A model generated the notes under the pieces. The model saw only the letters and a program-made list of their open reading frames with translations. It ran no database searches and had not been told where the DNA came from. A DNA stretch of 64,000 nt. Origin: Kuschelorhynchus macadamiae. Its lineage: Eukaryota; Arthropoda; Insecta; Coleoptera; Curculionidae. The translations under genes were made by a program, and so were the position numbers. Shown piece after piece: positions 1 through 12,730 of this stretch (positions are counted from its first letter, which is position 1; every line of letters begins with the position of its first letter). The DNA lies in assembly GCA_030620095.1 (NCBI GenBank), contig JAUTXW010000067.1, forward strand, positions 95,463 through 159,462, written 5' to 3'.

Positions 1-245
1 AAAACGTTGGAAGTAATTTTAAAATACCAAGTAAACAATTTTTGGCAAGGCACAAAGCATTTTTTAATAAAAACAAACTTTTTGCAATTAGCAATATAAT
101 ATTCTCTCTGACGAATCACAAAATACAGTAAGTCATAAAGTTTAGTCTTTTTCCTGGACGGTCAGAAGTAATCATTACTCCAGTCTAAAAACATCGAATG
201 CGACTATTTATTGTAAAAAAAAATATTTTTGGTAACATTTAGCTG
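1..245. other. AT-rich sequence, nothing recognised
   Basis: No coding signal, RNA gene or recognisable repeat is seen before the first GAGACGAGA element. Confidence 0.5.
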
Positions 246-2240
246 AAGATAAAGCTAGTGATGCCGCAAGACGAGACATAATCTGCACTCTCATCTCATC
301 TCATCTGGGCCTACTCTCATCTCGTCTCGACACCATTTAATCTCGACACTCGAGACGAGAATGTAGGGGTCGAGACGAGAATGTAGGGGTCGAGACGAGA
401 CGAGATTCTCCTCTTATCTCGACTTTTAGTATGAGAGGCCCTCACCTTATAGATATAAATACATACGTCTTTGCATTTCTGTCTGTTACTACATCAATAA
501 AATTCTTCGGATTTGTATTACAAAATGTTGTATTGCACAAATTGAACAAATTTTGGATTGATTCTAAAAGATCAGTGTTTTTTAGAAAATGAAATGTCTT
601 TCTTATATTTTTAATGCTTCTAAATTTAGATTTTGGTTTTGTGACTTTAAATATATTTTAACAACAAAAAAAATTATCACATAATTTAATGTTTCTGTGT
701 GTAAAATGTCTCAAATAAACATAAATAACAAAAATAAATATTTAAATGGAATTCCTTCACAGCACAGCTCCTTTTCGATACCTCTTCTGTACACTTAGTA
801 ATCTAAACTTATCTTGATAAATCTTCTAGTAGCCCCTTAAAAATGGAGTTGTGTTCAAAAATTACCATAATTCTTTTATGTTATATGAGATTCATTTTGT
901 AATTAAAATTTAAAATCATATATTTTAAACAATTTTAAGAAATGTATGTTCTTACCTATTAAAACATAAAAAATCAAATCACAAAAAAATCTAGCATCAA
1001 GCCAAAATATCTTAAAGGTGTGTCAACATTAATGTTTATCTTATTTTTACGATAGTAGTAATTTATGTAACAAGGGCACTGACAAGTTTGGAAATTTTAA
1101 ATCACAATAGTTAACTATTGATAACTATAAATTCCGTTTTAAAAAATTATTTCACTACTACAAAAGTTCGAGATTGGATTCTTACGGCTTGAAAAAGAGA
1201 AACGCTATGTCAGCAGCTTGGCTATGGTCTTCACTGCAGGGTGTGATGTAACTCAATCACAAAAGTGAAAAAAATACCTTATTGCTTGAGTTACGTGTAA
1301 CATTTTCTCTACGATCATGTTATTTTACAAAAAAATGTGTAATAACTCCAGCACCGAACAGTGATTAATTTTTTACGAAAATAAAATAAGCTAGATACTT
1401 CTTAGTTTTTCAATTCTGTTGTCCACGGAAGCATTTAAGTCAAATTTCACACACATTTTGTGTGTGAAATTGTATTATTTAGTTAAATAGTAATTTGATA
1501 CTATCTAATTATACATGCGCCGGGTCATAATATTTACCCGATGCAGACTAGTGGTTATTGGGTTTTAAACTTATATGACTTTAGCTAATACTTTTAATAA
1601 ACTTTCATATAAACTATGTTAATTCACTGAATTAAAACGCAAAAACCTTCAGCTGCAAATCCATAGTCTACCTTTTAATAGCGAGAAGCCGTAAAATAAT
1701 GACCCACCAATGAACTAAATATTATTTTCAGTTCATTGTGACCCGCTTATAACATTTTATTTAATGATTTTAGTTTCCACATTTTATAGAAGATATTTTA
1801 CGCGTGAAAAAGAACGAAATCTTGTATACTTTATATAATGGTTGTAGGAACCAAATTATAATTTTTGCTTTATTTTTCAAACAACCCTAAATTAGCAATT
1901 TTTTTAATAATAACACAAACAGAAAGTCTACAGTCAGAACTGTTAGAACGTTGTGATAAGAAATTACGATTATTTTATAAATTACGTATTGTGGCCAATT
2001 GAATTTACCAAACAAAAGTTAGAAGGCATTTTCAAAGTACTAACATATAGGTTCATTGATACAATGTGAGTGTTTATAGCTGTAAAACTTCATCTTGATT
2101 GCACATATTTATTTAATCTTTAACCGGATAGATTAATATACTCAAAACCGAGACGAGATTTTTCAAGTCGAGACGAGACAAGGCCTTGATCTGGTCTCGT
2201 TTCGATAAAAATTTCGAGACGAGACGACACGAGACAAATG
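246..2240. mobile_element. GAGACGAGA-ended element, copy 1 (non-autonomous)
   Basis: The left end reads GATGCCGCAAGACGAGAC and is followed by a cluster of CTCATCTC/CTCGTCTCGA words. The right end (about 2150-2236) is again packed with GAGACGAGA words. Blocks between match copy 2 in the same order, for example the stretches at 455-500, 1550-1880 and 1925-2120. It has no coding capacity. The right terminus appears cut, because the sequence passes straight into another repeat at 2241. Relative to copy 2 it lacks about 1.6 kb holding the MULE-like transposase remains, so it may be an internally deleted derivative. Class is inferred, not proved. Confidence 0.6.
1443..1471. repeat. 12-bp perfect hairpin inside copy 1
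   Basis: AATTTCACACAC at 1443-1454 is exactly complementary to 1460-1471, with a 5-base loop. No function is assigned. Confidence 0.6.
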
Positions 2241-2632
2241 AATTAGTACCACAGTTTAACTAATGCATCTCTATGCTACAATTAGTTACGGCACACTATT
2301 TAAAATTAGCCCATTAAGTGTTTTGTTCTAATTCGTGCCAAAATGTTATCAGTTGATTCCTACATAATATTTGATTTTTGTGAAAAGCCTGACATATAAA
2401 TTGCATAGGTAGTTTTTTAGTAATATTTTTTAACATTTCACTAGCCCGCCATTTTTGATTTTTACCAAAATGTTACGAGGTTATCCCCATATGACCCTTA
2501 ACTTTTGACCAAAATTTAAAATCAAACGGTTAAGTATTTCGCGAACAGACAGAAAGACCGACGGAATTGAGAAAACATGATTTTCGGCATCTAAAATCTA
2601 AAGATTTGAAAAAATCTCGGAGGGTGATTGTC
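2241..2632 (+). repeat. Fragment of the CCGCCATTTTGTTCC higher-order repeat family
   Basis: It starts with the AATTAGTACCACA block. It continues through the 'isolated Tyr-rich-looking' but non-coding segments TTACCAAAATGTTACGAGG and CCCATATGACCCTTAA, then a GACAGA/GACCGACGG stretch and CGGAGGGTGATT. The same blocks in the same order are found at about 30645-32990 and 53785-55690. This copy is truncated and lacks the terminal hairpin-like end. Confidence 0.7.
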
Positions 2633-3372
2633 CATACGCGACATTATAACCTGTTTTAAAATTTTATTAATTTTATTTAAATAGACAGACAAAAAGAAGA
2701 CAGGGATTCTCAGCGACGCCTAAATGATATGTCTCTAAATATTATATTTATTTATGTTACTCAGTTCAATTCAAATTTGATACAGAGTGCATCAAAATTA
2801 TTTTTGATAATGATATTTAGCACATCAAATTATTCTTATTACTAAAATCATCGGACAACGCAACACTTTAACAAAAAAAGCACTTAAATCTATACATATA
2901 TATTAAATATTTGGAAGAGGACGCATCAACAAATTAGGGATGCTATTATTCATTTGATATATAAATTTGTTTTCTTTTGAGTTTACTCGATTTGCTTAAA
3001 TTGTAACTAGAATCTAGAATTAGGCTCTCATATTATCAGTCGCGTTCAATTATTCGCGGGGTAAGCGTATCCGCTCTAACTCTAGTAAAACAAGTTAGAA
3101 CTGGTTGAATCCATGGATTCGGAACCTGTAGGTATATGGATAATATTTTGTATTTACTTGTTTACTATATATTTTTTGCATTTGAATAATTCGACATTTT
3201 GTAGCAACGTATTTTATAAGTTTTTAAACTAAAATTTAAATTTTCGTGTGTTCTATAAAAAAGTCCCAACGAGTCCCATAAAGTTCTATACAGAAAAGAT
3301 TATATTAATATTCATTTTCAATATATCAAAAAATTAGAGTAAAGAAAAGTGCATTTTCTCTGAAATAGCTCT
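2633..3372. other. AT-rich sequence, nothing recognised
   Basis: No reading frame or repeat that I can name. Confidence 0.4.
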
Positions 3373-4415
3373 TTGTTTACAGAAAATCACACAAATCAAC
3401 CAGGTATTTCTAAAACGAAGCGGGCCACTAATCTAGAAGTGTTTTGGGCAGTCCAAGAGCACAATTTTTTTAAATTAAATTCTCCCAAATGCACTAACCA
3501 TTTGGTAAGCTATACATTGGAAAAACATATTACCAGAAACTGTGCCAAAAATGTAAAAGACGTGGTTAAGGAATGTCTAAGTAAATGGATTGCTAAATGG
3601 CCAGCGAGTCATAGAAATATCGAGTATTTAAAAAAAAACGACAGCTGGCGTAAAACTGAAATAAATTTTCCGAAAATAATTGGCAATAACACCAAAGAAA
3701 ATGCCTTTAAAAGGAGAGGCAGAGCTCAGAAATCATTTTCTGATTCTTCCAAAAAAACTAAATCCAGATGCGTTATGTCTTTGATAATAGAAAATAGCAA
3801 ACAAAAATTATGTTTTGCCTCAGAAAAGTATCTAGTTAAAAGTGGAAAAAAAGTGTAGCAGAGGTTGTAAAATTAGCTGTTAGCGCAACTCCCCAACAAT
3901 TCAAAATTATAAAGATTGCTCATGAATAATTTCCATCAGCAACATCTAAATTTTGCTCTTATACTGCAGAGGAAGCGCTAGATTTAATCATTGACTGTGA
4001 TTTGGGAAAAGAACGGTATATCAACATTTAAAGAGGTTCTAAGAAGAAGGGTGCCAATTTTTATCCACTATATGATGTTATATATGTGGTGAAAGAACAA
4101 TGTTACCCACCAAACATTTTCATTGTTGTAACTGAAGCTAAAATGCCTCCAAAAGATTTATTACAATTTACTGTAGAACGTTTAAAGCAAATTCGATTAG
4201 AAGTAATAGAGTTCCAGCTGATGTTTTCATAATCAATGCTATTTATAAATGGGGGAAAGATGGTACAGGGAGTCATAGTATTTACAAAAAAAATTGTTCA
4301 AATAGTTCGCTTTTTCATATATTACTGTTGACAATTGTACCATAGAAATATTTACAGAATCCAAAAATGTTAAACAAATTTATTGGAATAATTTAAAGCC
4401 ATCATCTTCAAAGTA
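3373..4415 (+). pseudogene. Decayed TE-like hypothetical gene
   Basis: An open stretch of 161 codons (3373-3858) is basic and Lys/Asn-rich. Further downstream, broken by stops and frameshifts, come segments reading SYTAEEALDLIIDCDL, GANFYPLYDVIY, KEQCYPPN, YKWGKDGTGSHSIYK and IYWNNLKPSSSK. I recall this motif order from a widespread family of uncharacterised insect and cnidarian proteins that look transposon-derived, possibly RAG1/Transib-related; that link is from memory and is not proved here. In-frame stops near 3856 and 4029, plus frame changes near 4200 and 4300, show it is dead. No initiator methionine is evident; the open frame begins after a TTTGTTTACAG that could have been a splice acceptor. 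Confidence 0.5.
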
Positions 4416-6287
4416 AGGCAGTGTTTTAACCAGGTCGAAGTCATTTTAGTATTAAGAACGTTTTTGAAAACTAAGAATAAAAACCAGTATCAGATAACTC
4501 CGCGCTTTATTTTATTCTTGGACCCTTATCTGCTTGGGGTCATTTTTTCGTCTAACAGTTATTTAGGTAATTTTATTTAATCCATGAACTTATTTTTTGC
4601 ATTATTTTACCATAAAGTGGCACCAATTGGGAGTTTTTACTAAAGAAATATTTTTGTTTACTTAAAGTACGCATTTTGCCCTGTGTGCGGCGCCGTACTA
4701 AAAAGCGACTTTATTCGAAATAGGCTCGCCAGATTTGCACTTGCATCCTAGTATTTACACTGGACAGTGGATTACTGAACGAAAATTCTATTTGACAATA
4801 AATCTAGTTTTAAGATTATCAATTCTAACGAAATAAAATACGTGAGGCAACCAAATATATTACACTCACGATTAAAAATGGCAAAGGTAGCGTTTTTGTA
4901 TAGAGTTGTTTCTCGTGGAATGGAGTGGCTCCTTTAAACTACATTGAAGTATCATAGTTGATTTGACTATAGGAATATAATACTACCTTATGTAGAGTGA
5001 TTAATGCCATTGCGTGTTATTTGGTCAGCAGGATAACCATCAAAACACTCTTAACTTTTTCAAACTTGATTTCAAAAAAATATCCCCAGATCTTCACGCG
5101 ATTGGAAACTTCTTGGGAGAAGTGGAACCTCGTATTCGTTTTGTCAAAATGTTGTCAAATACACAAGCCCTTTCTGAAGATATTATTCACAAAGTGATTG
5201 CCGTAATCCTACAACGAGACCTCAGACCCTTATAAGTAACAGTAGAAGTTCTATTTTGCTATTAGCAATGTTTTTAGCTTTTGAAAGTTCCAAATTCTTT
5301 ATTATTTTACGTAAAATAAAAAATTTGCTGTTCTACTTTTGTTCAAGAGTATATGTAAATTATACCAAACAGAATATTTGAAGCTGCATTTTACCAGTCA
5401 AACCACCCTAGTTTGCCATCGAAGATTTTCACCGCACACTGATAAGCCCTAAAATAGTGGAGTGTCCAACAGCTGCGAAAATTTATGTTTTAGGCAGAGT
5501 TATATAATTTATTATTGTTTAACAATAATTGCCAATCATAGCATATTTACCAAGTCCTATATTTTACTACAATGTTTTATTTACACTGGTAACTAATGGC
5601 TTTAGTAAATAATTTTAGTAGTCATATTTTATCTGTTTATACCAAGATTAATATTACTGTTTAATTATGGAAACCTGAAACACCTTAGCTTTTTTCTTGC
5701 ATTCTTTCGTGCTACACTTGATTTTAAGTGCCAAACCCACCAGGTTATTTATGATTCTGCAAGAGTTTACAGACTTTTGTAGTCAAAACTTGTAAAAAAT
5801 TACAAACTCAGGATAACGTTCTTTTACAAAATAGCCAGATTAGTATATGCATAGTGTTTTCCTCTGAGCCTTTTTAGTCTAGAAAGCCAAAAAAAGAGAA
5901 AAATGTAGTGGCGACTACAGTACAAGTTAGACAAAGCAACTAACTGCGATACAAATACTATTTTATTAAAAAACTGGGAACGAAAATGTATGTTTTTATT
6001 AACTAATTAAGTAATTTGACTACATAGAGATACTTTTGGTTTATGAATGCATATAAACTATTTTTTGGTAATTTTCATAACTTAGGAATTAGATAAGCTA
6101 CCGGAGTGAGGTTTTTTTCATTGGATAGGTAATTTATTTTCTTTTATTTATCTAATATTTCCGAAATTGACATGTACAGGATGTGTAACAAAACTTGGAT
6201 TTTTCTCTACAAATTTCCTAAAGTCGAAAACCGCATATAATTTTTTACTTATATTTAGCATACGCCAAATTAATGAATATGATATCT
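4416..6287. other. Unassigned AT-rich sequence
   Basis: It holds a short open frame of 73 codons (5014-5235, plus) with no recognised domain, and otherwise non-coding AT-rich DNA. I see nothing that supports a gene. Confidence 0.4.
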
Positions 6288-9200
6288 GAATGCTGATACC
6301 GCGAGACAAGATAAAATTTGTACTTCCCTCTCGTCTCGATGTAATTCAATCTCGACACTCCATAAGAGATGAGACGAGAATGAATGAATCAACTTTTAGT
6401 GAAAAATACCCTTACCTTATAGATATAAATACATACGTCTTTCCATTTCTGTCAAAGGATATTACTGCATCAATAAAATTCTTTGGATTTGTTTTACTAA
6501 AAGGTTGCTTTCCAAAAATTGAACAAATTTTGGGTTATTTCTAAAATATTATTGTTTTTTAGAAAACGAAATGTCTCTCTTATATTTTTTTAATGATTTT
6601 AAATTTAAATTTTGGTTCTATGCCTTAAAATATATTTTAATAATAATTACAATAGTAATAAGTATAATAATACCACTTTTTTAACTACATGATGTACAAG
6701 CGCACAATAAATATTTATCACGTAATTTAATGTTATTGTGTATAGGATTTCTCAAAAAAAAAAAACATAAAGAACGAAAATCAATATATAAATGGAAATG
6801 CTTGAATATTTTTGATGTTTGAATTATTTTTAAATCTAGAGCTGGTGAAATTTAGAAGTCAAATTCTGTACATTTAATACTCTAAAATACTCTTGACAAA
6901 TTTTGGAATTATTTGTTTTTAAATTTCTTCTCTTGAAGCAGAAAGTGGTAGTTCTTTAAAAATGGACTTGTTTTAAAAATTACCACAACTTTTTGTATTA
7001 TATGAATGCATTTTGTAATAAAAATTTTAAAACATATATTTTAAACAATTTTAAGTACTTACCTATTTAAAATATTAGAAATACTTCTGAAAAATAACTT
7101 TACTTAAAATATTTTAAAGGTTTTCCAATATTAATGTCCGTCTTATTTTTATTAACTAGCCCGTTAATAGTGATTTATGTCACAACGATAATTTTTATCC
7201 AGGATGATACCATTTGATACAATCTAAATATTCTTGCCCAGGGTCATGATATTTACACAATGCAATCTAGTGGATGTTGGTTTTTAAACTCATATGATTT
7301 TAGCTAATAATTTTAATAACCTTTCATATAATATATGTTAACTCGCTGAAATGAAACGCAAAACGCAAAAACTGTAAAATAAAATAACCCTCCAGTTAAC
7401 TAAATAGTTTTTTCTAGTTCATTGTGACCCCCTTATAATATTTTATATAATGATTTTAGTTTTCTCACACCTTTTATAAAAACTATTTTGATATTTTATG
7501 CATAGGAATTAAAGAAATCTTGTATACTTGATATAACGGTTGTAGGAAAAATTAATTACATTTTTGCTTTATTTTTCAAACAACTTGTGGAGTGGTACAA
7601 AATAATTTAATCTAAGAACCTTTCAAAAAAAAAATCTATATTCAAGTGAATAAGTATTTTTTCACAACTTTTTCAGTTATACAAAACCTAATAAAATGTA
7701 AGAAAAACCAGGTAATAAGAGTTTACGGTCTTCGCTGCAAAAGGGCCGTTTATTGCTTTATTGTATTTGTAACGCAATTGAAGGTATCGGCACAAAAATA
7801 GATAAATTATTTATGTAGCATCAGGGGCGGATGTAAACTGGGGACCAAAGTTCCTTCTCTAAAAATCGACAAGTAATTTGGGGACCGCTCGATAGAAGAT
7901 TCTGAAACTGTATATATGTTTGTGGCGGGATCATGTTTTAAAAAAAAATGTGTGCGGGTATTTCGCCAGTTATTATTTAATGATCTAGTTTGCGTTTTGC
8001 GCAAAATACAAAAATAATGATCAAAGGCACTCGCTAACCTCCTGTCGATGTAAATAAGTTTGTCCAAAAGTGTGTCGTAACACAATATACCAAGTTTGAT
8101 GCAGATGAAATCGGCATCCATTTATTTTTGTTTATAGCCAGGCGCTATGTACAGCGTTGTGAATAGCTTTTTCGAAGTCAAGAGATACTTCAGAAAGACG
8201 AAAACACAAGTTAAACGTTTCAAATATTTTAGTTTTTAACATTTGAAATAGCCTTTCATATGTTTCTTCACGTTTATTTGCCAATAAACAAAACAATAAT
8301 GGAATGTAATGTCCATTTTGTAGGCCATGAATAGTAAAGAACTGGTGAAAATACTTTGTGCAGCAGGAAAATGTTCCATTCATATATACCTCGACATTTT
8401 GCGTATAATTCAAATATTGGTTTCACATGCGAATACAATAATATTTTTTTCTGTGCTATTTATAAATAGAAAAACTTCACCGTTTCTGATTTCTGTGCTA
8501 GCCTTTTCAAGAATTTGGTGTATTTCATCGATATTATTAGGTAATGGTCCTGGCAGTGTTTTTTGTCTGCAGTTGTAGATATTCTTTTTAATATAATTTA
8601 CGCCAGCTGTATATACTGTGGTTGGTAGGTTCGTCCGTAACACACGACGAATAATTTTTGATGGTTGTTCTGTTATGTCCTCGTTGGCTTTTCTTTTACA
8701 GGTACTCGTTATGATCTGCTTATTCAGCTTCTTTGTATCAACTTCATGATTATGAATAAATTCGCATCTATTAATTACATGGCCTGGACAAATAGTGAAT
8801 ATTTTCATTTGATGATTTTTTATACACGTCCTAAAAACTTCATTACTTTTAAGTGTTTTTTTGCTCAGAAAACGTAAAGTTATTCACCAGGAGTAAATCT
8901 TTCCCGCGTGTACTTTTAATAACGCCTATCTCCATTTTTTTAATGATCCGTGAGCTTTCGTGATACGTACTCGACCGATAATTTAGAAGTACTAAGAATA
9001 ATTTTGATCTAAGGATTGCATTTTTCCTTTTAAGTGAAATTACAGGTCAAATATACCTAGAAACATAAACATTAGGCCAACAATATTTAGTTCAAAAATT
9101 ACCTATCGGCTTTTCAACCCCTCTGTGATAATCAGGTATTAGACCTTTTTTGGTAACCAAAATACCTCCGCCGATCAGTCCATATTCTTTGGTATCAGCC

Positions 9201-9629
9201 TATTTTGGTCATGATTTCTATACCCCGGAGAAAATGCAGTTCTTAGTCTGTAGTCAGCACTGTTGAATGTTATGATAAATAATTACGACTATTTTATGAA
9301 TTACGTATTGTGGCCAATTAAATTTCTCAAACAAAAGGTATTAACATCAAGGCATTTGCGACAGAGTATCAATTTGTAAACGCGCGCGGTTCGTTGATAC
9401 AGTGTGAGTGTTTATAGCTAAAACTTTATCTTCATTGAACATTATAATTATTCAACCTTCAATCGTATAGGTTAATATACTTAAAGTCGGAACGAAATTT
9501 TTCGAGAAGTTTTCGATCTCGTTTCGTGTCGATCAGAATTTCGAGACAAGATGAGACTATATATGCCAAAGTCGAGACGAGACGATATGAATCCTTAGTT
9601 TCGTCTCATGACTCATCTCGCGGCATTAC
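6288..9629. mobile_element. GAGACGAGA-ended element, copy 2, with MULE-like remains
   Basis: The left end GCTGATACCGCGAGACAAGA and the complement of the right end, TAGTAATGCCGCGAGATGAG, share the CCGCGAGA core in inverted orientation. Both ends carry clusters of GAGACGAGA/CTCGTCTC words (6300-6395 and 9490-9620). Outer blocks align with copy 1 (about 6420-7590 and 9240-9490). The interior 7590-9240 is absent from copy 1 and contains minus-strand MULE-type transposase remains. I infer that the family is MULE-like and copy 1 is a deletion derivative. The alternative is an unrelated insertion of a MULE fragment. Confidence 0.6.
7807..8880 (-). pseudogene. MULE-type transposase remnant (FLYWCH + MULE domain)
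   Basis: Three minus-strand pieces read in order. 8808-8410 has the FLYWCH-like EFIHNHEVD and the linker RRVLRTNLPTTVYTAGVNY typical of arthropod MULE transposases. 8413-8132 has the transposase core, YMNGTFSCCTKYFHQFFTIH and SLDFEKAIHNAVHS. 8121-7807 is a degenerate C-terminal part. Frame changes separate the pieces. In this family the DGTF motif holds the first catalytic aspartate; here it reads NGTF, so the enzyme is catalytically dead as well as fragmented. The 5' part upstream of 8808 contains several stops. It sits inside the copy-2 GAGACGAGA element and is probably its former transposase. Confidence 0.75.
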
Positions 9630-10429
9630 TATACATGAAAAAAAATTCTCAAAATTTTGATATTGGTCCTAATTTTAAAAAATCCAGTTTTTTTTTTTGA
9701 AAAACATGCAGTTTTTTTATATAATATCCTTCTCTATGTCTAAAGGTTTTCCACAAGCCAAAAATTGATTATGTGTTTATTATTTGTTAAAAAATGTAAT
9801 ATAATATAGTTTGAATCGTATTCAGCGAGGCCAAATGCAGTTATGTTTAACTTAAAATTTTTTACCTACCCAGATTTTTTTTCCGCCTCCTCGATTGTAA
9901 AATAAACAAACTTTTCCCCTTTTTATGAAAATTAAAAGTATGCTTTGAAACTGTTTTCTAGTTTTCTTTTTTTAAAGTATGCATTTCTTCTTTTAAATAC
10001 AAAAAACCAATCAAAGACAAATTATTGTAGTATTTAAATAAAATAAAAATTACACAGGGTGCTTTAAAACCATGACAAGGTTTATGTTTCTGTTTTCAAA
10101 TATGACTGAATTTAGTGCCAATATGAAGATGGCTCGAATTCATTACGATACATGTTATTGTCTATAAGAATAAGTTGGTCACTAAAATTATGAGTAAAAG
10201 GCACAATATTATCTAAAATAAATTATTTCCTGTAAATATTGACATTCATAGTTCCTTTTAAAGGGTTTTCCAATACGAATGATGTGATTTTAATAGGAAG
10301 TTGCAACCATGTTTAAAATATGATAAATGTCACTATCTGTCACTTATTTATTTATCAACTGTACGTTACAGAATACAATTTCCAAATAGTACACCAAAAA
10401 AACTACAATTCTACAAATTAAACAATTTA
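9630..10429. other. AT-rich sequence, nothing recognised
   Basis: Homopolymer T runs and AT-rich sequence, with no supported gene. Confidence 0.4.
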
Positions 10430-10905
10430 AAATACAATGAGTTTTATTTGATTTACCGATATATTAAAAATGTCAATATCTATAAAGTTTTCATTATATA
10501 TATTACATATTCTCTCGACAACAGCCTTTTGTCCGTAATTAGTCCTGTGTACTGAAGAAATGAATGAAAGTATTTGGCGAGTATTTCTGTTAGGTACACA
10601 AAAATGTATTGCTTTTAATATTTCTTCACAGTTAATGTGCCCTTTGATTAGCTTATGGGGGGAAAATAAAAAGCTGTTTTTATGGCGAGTTTCTAGGCTA
10701 GAGTATGCAACTAATAAATAGGCGAATGACTTGTGATATGTCGGTGTATGGTATATGTTGCTTAAACAGAGTAAACTTTACAAATTTGGACTGTACCCTT
10801 TCTAAACCATTTATGTGAGCTTGATAAATCGGTGACAAAACACTATATGCATATTCCAATATACTTCTAACCAATGAATTGTACAGTGTTTTCAGCGCTT
10901 TGATA
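10430..10905 (-). pseudogene. LINE reverse transcriptase, C-terminal fragment
   Basis: Read on the minus strand, 10900-10740 gives KALKTLYNSLVRSILEYAY, SPIYQAHINGLERVQSKFVK. After stops it continues with GHINCEEILKAIHFCVPNRN and RTNYGQKAVVERICNIYN. These are the standard closing segments of Jockey/R1-type ORF2 proteins (the region after the palm, ending in the F-VP-R-TR and RTNYG blocks). Several stops and frameshifts are present, and the catalytic YADD part is missing. It is an old, truncated retrotransposon copy. It ends directly at the (TA)n tract. Confidence 0.7.
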
Positions 10906-10906
10906 T

Positions 10907-10910
<4 letters not shown>

Positions 10911-10971
<61 letters not shown>
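10911..10971. repeat. (TA)n microsatellite
   Basis: About 30 uninterrupted TA dinucleotides between the LINE fragment and the mariner fossil. Confidence 0.95.
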
Positions 10972-10973
<2 letters not shown>

Positions 10974-10979
10974 TTGCTA

Positions 10980-11695
10980 TTCGTTGAATCGTTGAAAAAT
11001 TTGAAAAGGATTTACTTTTCACAATGCGAAAGCAACAGCAAGACGTCGAAATTCAAGTGTAGAGAACACTGCGGCTGTAAGTGATAGTGTTGCAAAGTTC
11101 CCAGTATACCGATTCCTCGTGCTGACAATAACGATAACTTGGCTTATTTTCAAAAAAATTGACTGTATAGGATTGTGTTGACCCAAAAACTAAAGCCACT
11201 GGGCCATCGTAAGGATCGTAACTTTGCTGCTTGGGCAGAGCAACTAGAAACGTTTAAGTTTGAAAATACCTTTTCAGATAAGCTCATTCTTGGTTATGTG
11301 GATACGTCAATAAGCACAATTATTATTTTTGGTATAAAAACAATCTTCAGGAGATTCATAAAAAGCCTTTGCATTCGTAAAAAGTCACTGCGTGGTGTGC
11401 TTTATGATACTGTGGGATAACCGAACCACTTTTTTTTCAAAACGAGGTAGAACATGCAGTCGATGAAAGGATAATTTCAAAAAACGCAACTGTTAATTGG
11501 TCTTCAAGAAGTTGTAGTTTAACTCCTTTGAATTTCTTTCTCTGGTTTATTTAAAATCGAAAGTCTATGCAAACAAACCATGGACACTTGATGCCTTAAG
11601 ATTAAACATAGAACGCTGCATTCGTGATCCAATTTATTGCACAAAGTTATAGGAAATTGGATTCGCTCCTGTGCACGAAGACGAAGTGAATAGTT
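10980..11695 (+). pseudogene. Mariner-like transposase fossil
   Basis: Frame-broken plus-strand segments include NSSVENTAAVSDSVA, ILTQKLKPLGHRKDRNFAAW and, near the 3' side, SRSCSLTPLNFFLW followed by SKVYANKPWTLDALR. The order (HTH linker, LTQKLKP..HRK..FAAWAEEQ, then the third catalytic block with 'LTPLDFFLWG') matches Tc1/mariner transposases. The third catalytic aspartate reads N (PLNFF). The first and second catalytic blocks are eroded and several stops are present. It is a different family from the mariners at 17-30 kb. Confidence 0.65.
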
Positions 11696-11715
11696 GAATG
11701 ACGTGTTATTTAAAT

Positions 11716-12027
11716 TATTTATATCATGCCTGGTATATTATAATAAACCAGAACAGGCACATGTCATGAACATATAATATACAGGGTATATTGGGTATGC
11801 TATGCATTTTTGAGACATCGTGTATAGGTAGTTATTCATTTTCTATAAACTACGTAATAAACACATCAACTTTAATTTTAAAAAGGGTCGTAGTTTGCTT
11901 TCCTAGTTACTCTCCTTAACGAAAGATATTCCGGGTAAAGCCAATTTACCGATTTGTTTTAGAAAATTTTTAGAAAATTAGGTGCGTCTGCTTTTTGCCA
12001 CAGCATCGATCCGACGTATCAGATGTA
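11716..12027 (-). repeat. Mariner 3'-end repeat, uninterrupted copy (BEL empty site)
   Basis: The same sequence occurs at 18547-18685 plus 24954-25119, where it is split by the BEL/Pao element. From TACAGGGTATATTGGG at about 11782 it looks like a mariner terminus. The minus strand near 12025-11985 reads LIRRIDAVAKSRRT, resembling a mariner transposase C-terminus. The uninterrupted TTCTATAAACTACGTAATAA at about 11841-11860 shows the pre-insertion site of the BEL element. Shared sequence extends about 65 bp beyond the mariner terminus, so part of this similarity may be segmental duplication. Confidence 0.65.
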
Positions 12028-12718
12028 TTGAAAACCGTTAAAACTGGACTGCTGGTCAAGCTGTTTGTTTACAGACAAGTCAATAGCAAACTTGTATTAT
12101 TTGGAAAACCAGTTAACAGCCTAGTAACGTCAGAAAAAAATGAGAGCAGAAGAGTCACTTGTTATTAAAAGAATAACAATATAGGGTGGAATTGTAATAA
12201 ATGGAAAGACAGATTTATTTATTACATATGAGATTATTAATGCCGATATTCACAAGAATAAGTATGCCTTAATTATTCCTGCGCCTTAAGCGCTTCACTT
12301 GTATTTTTCTTGACCAGCTCATTCTTATAGATAACAGAGATTGGTATTAAAGCTGTCTAAAGCCACTTTAGACAGGTTTCAGACATCCACAAAAGCTTTG
12401 TCATGTTTTTTAGGTCGCCCAGTATATTTTTTATTATTTACTTAAATCCTACTTTGTCTTTGGTTGCTTCATCATTTTCTTTTAATGCTTTAAAGTGAAA
12501 ATAAATACGTAAAAAATACCACCTCCGCCAATGGTAACTTTCCAGCAAACTAGAAATCCGTTTATCCGTATATCCCAAAGGAAAAGCAGTTTTATTGTTT
12601 TATAATCTGCAAGACGAAAAAAATGCACATCTGGGTACGTAAAAAAAGGGTTACAAAGAATACATCTGCATTTGCACACTGGTCTAAACTTTGGCTGAAT
12701 ACGATTTAAAATACATTA
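12028..12718. other. Unassigned sequence
   Basis: It holds only a short Cys-rich open frame (12482-12679, minus) with no recognised domain. No gene is supported. Confidence 0.4.
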
Positions 12719-12730
12719 GGGTAAAGGCAC

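Noticed and set aside
5014..5235. Small hypothetical gene
   Set aside because: It has no domain and no regulatory or splice context, and a second overlapping frame is equally open.
10301..10555. 84-codon plus-strand gene
   Set aside because: It overlaps the minus-strand LINE fragment, which explains the sequence better, and it has low-complexity AT-rich codons.
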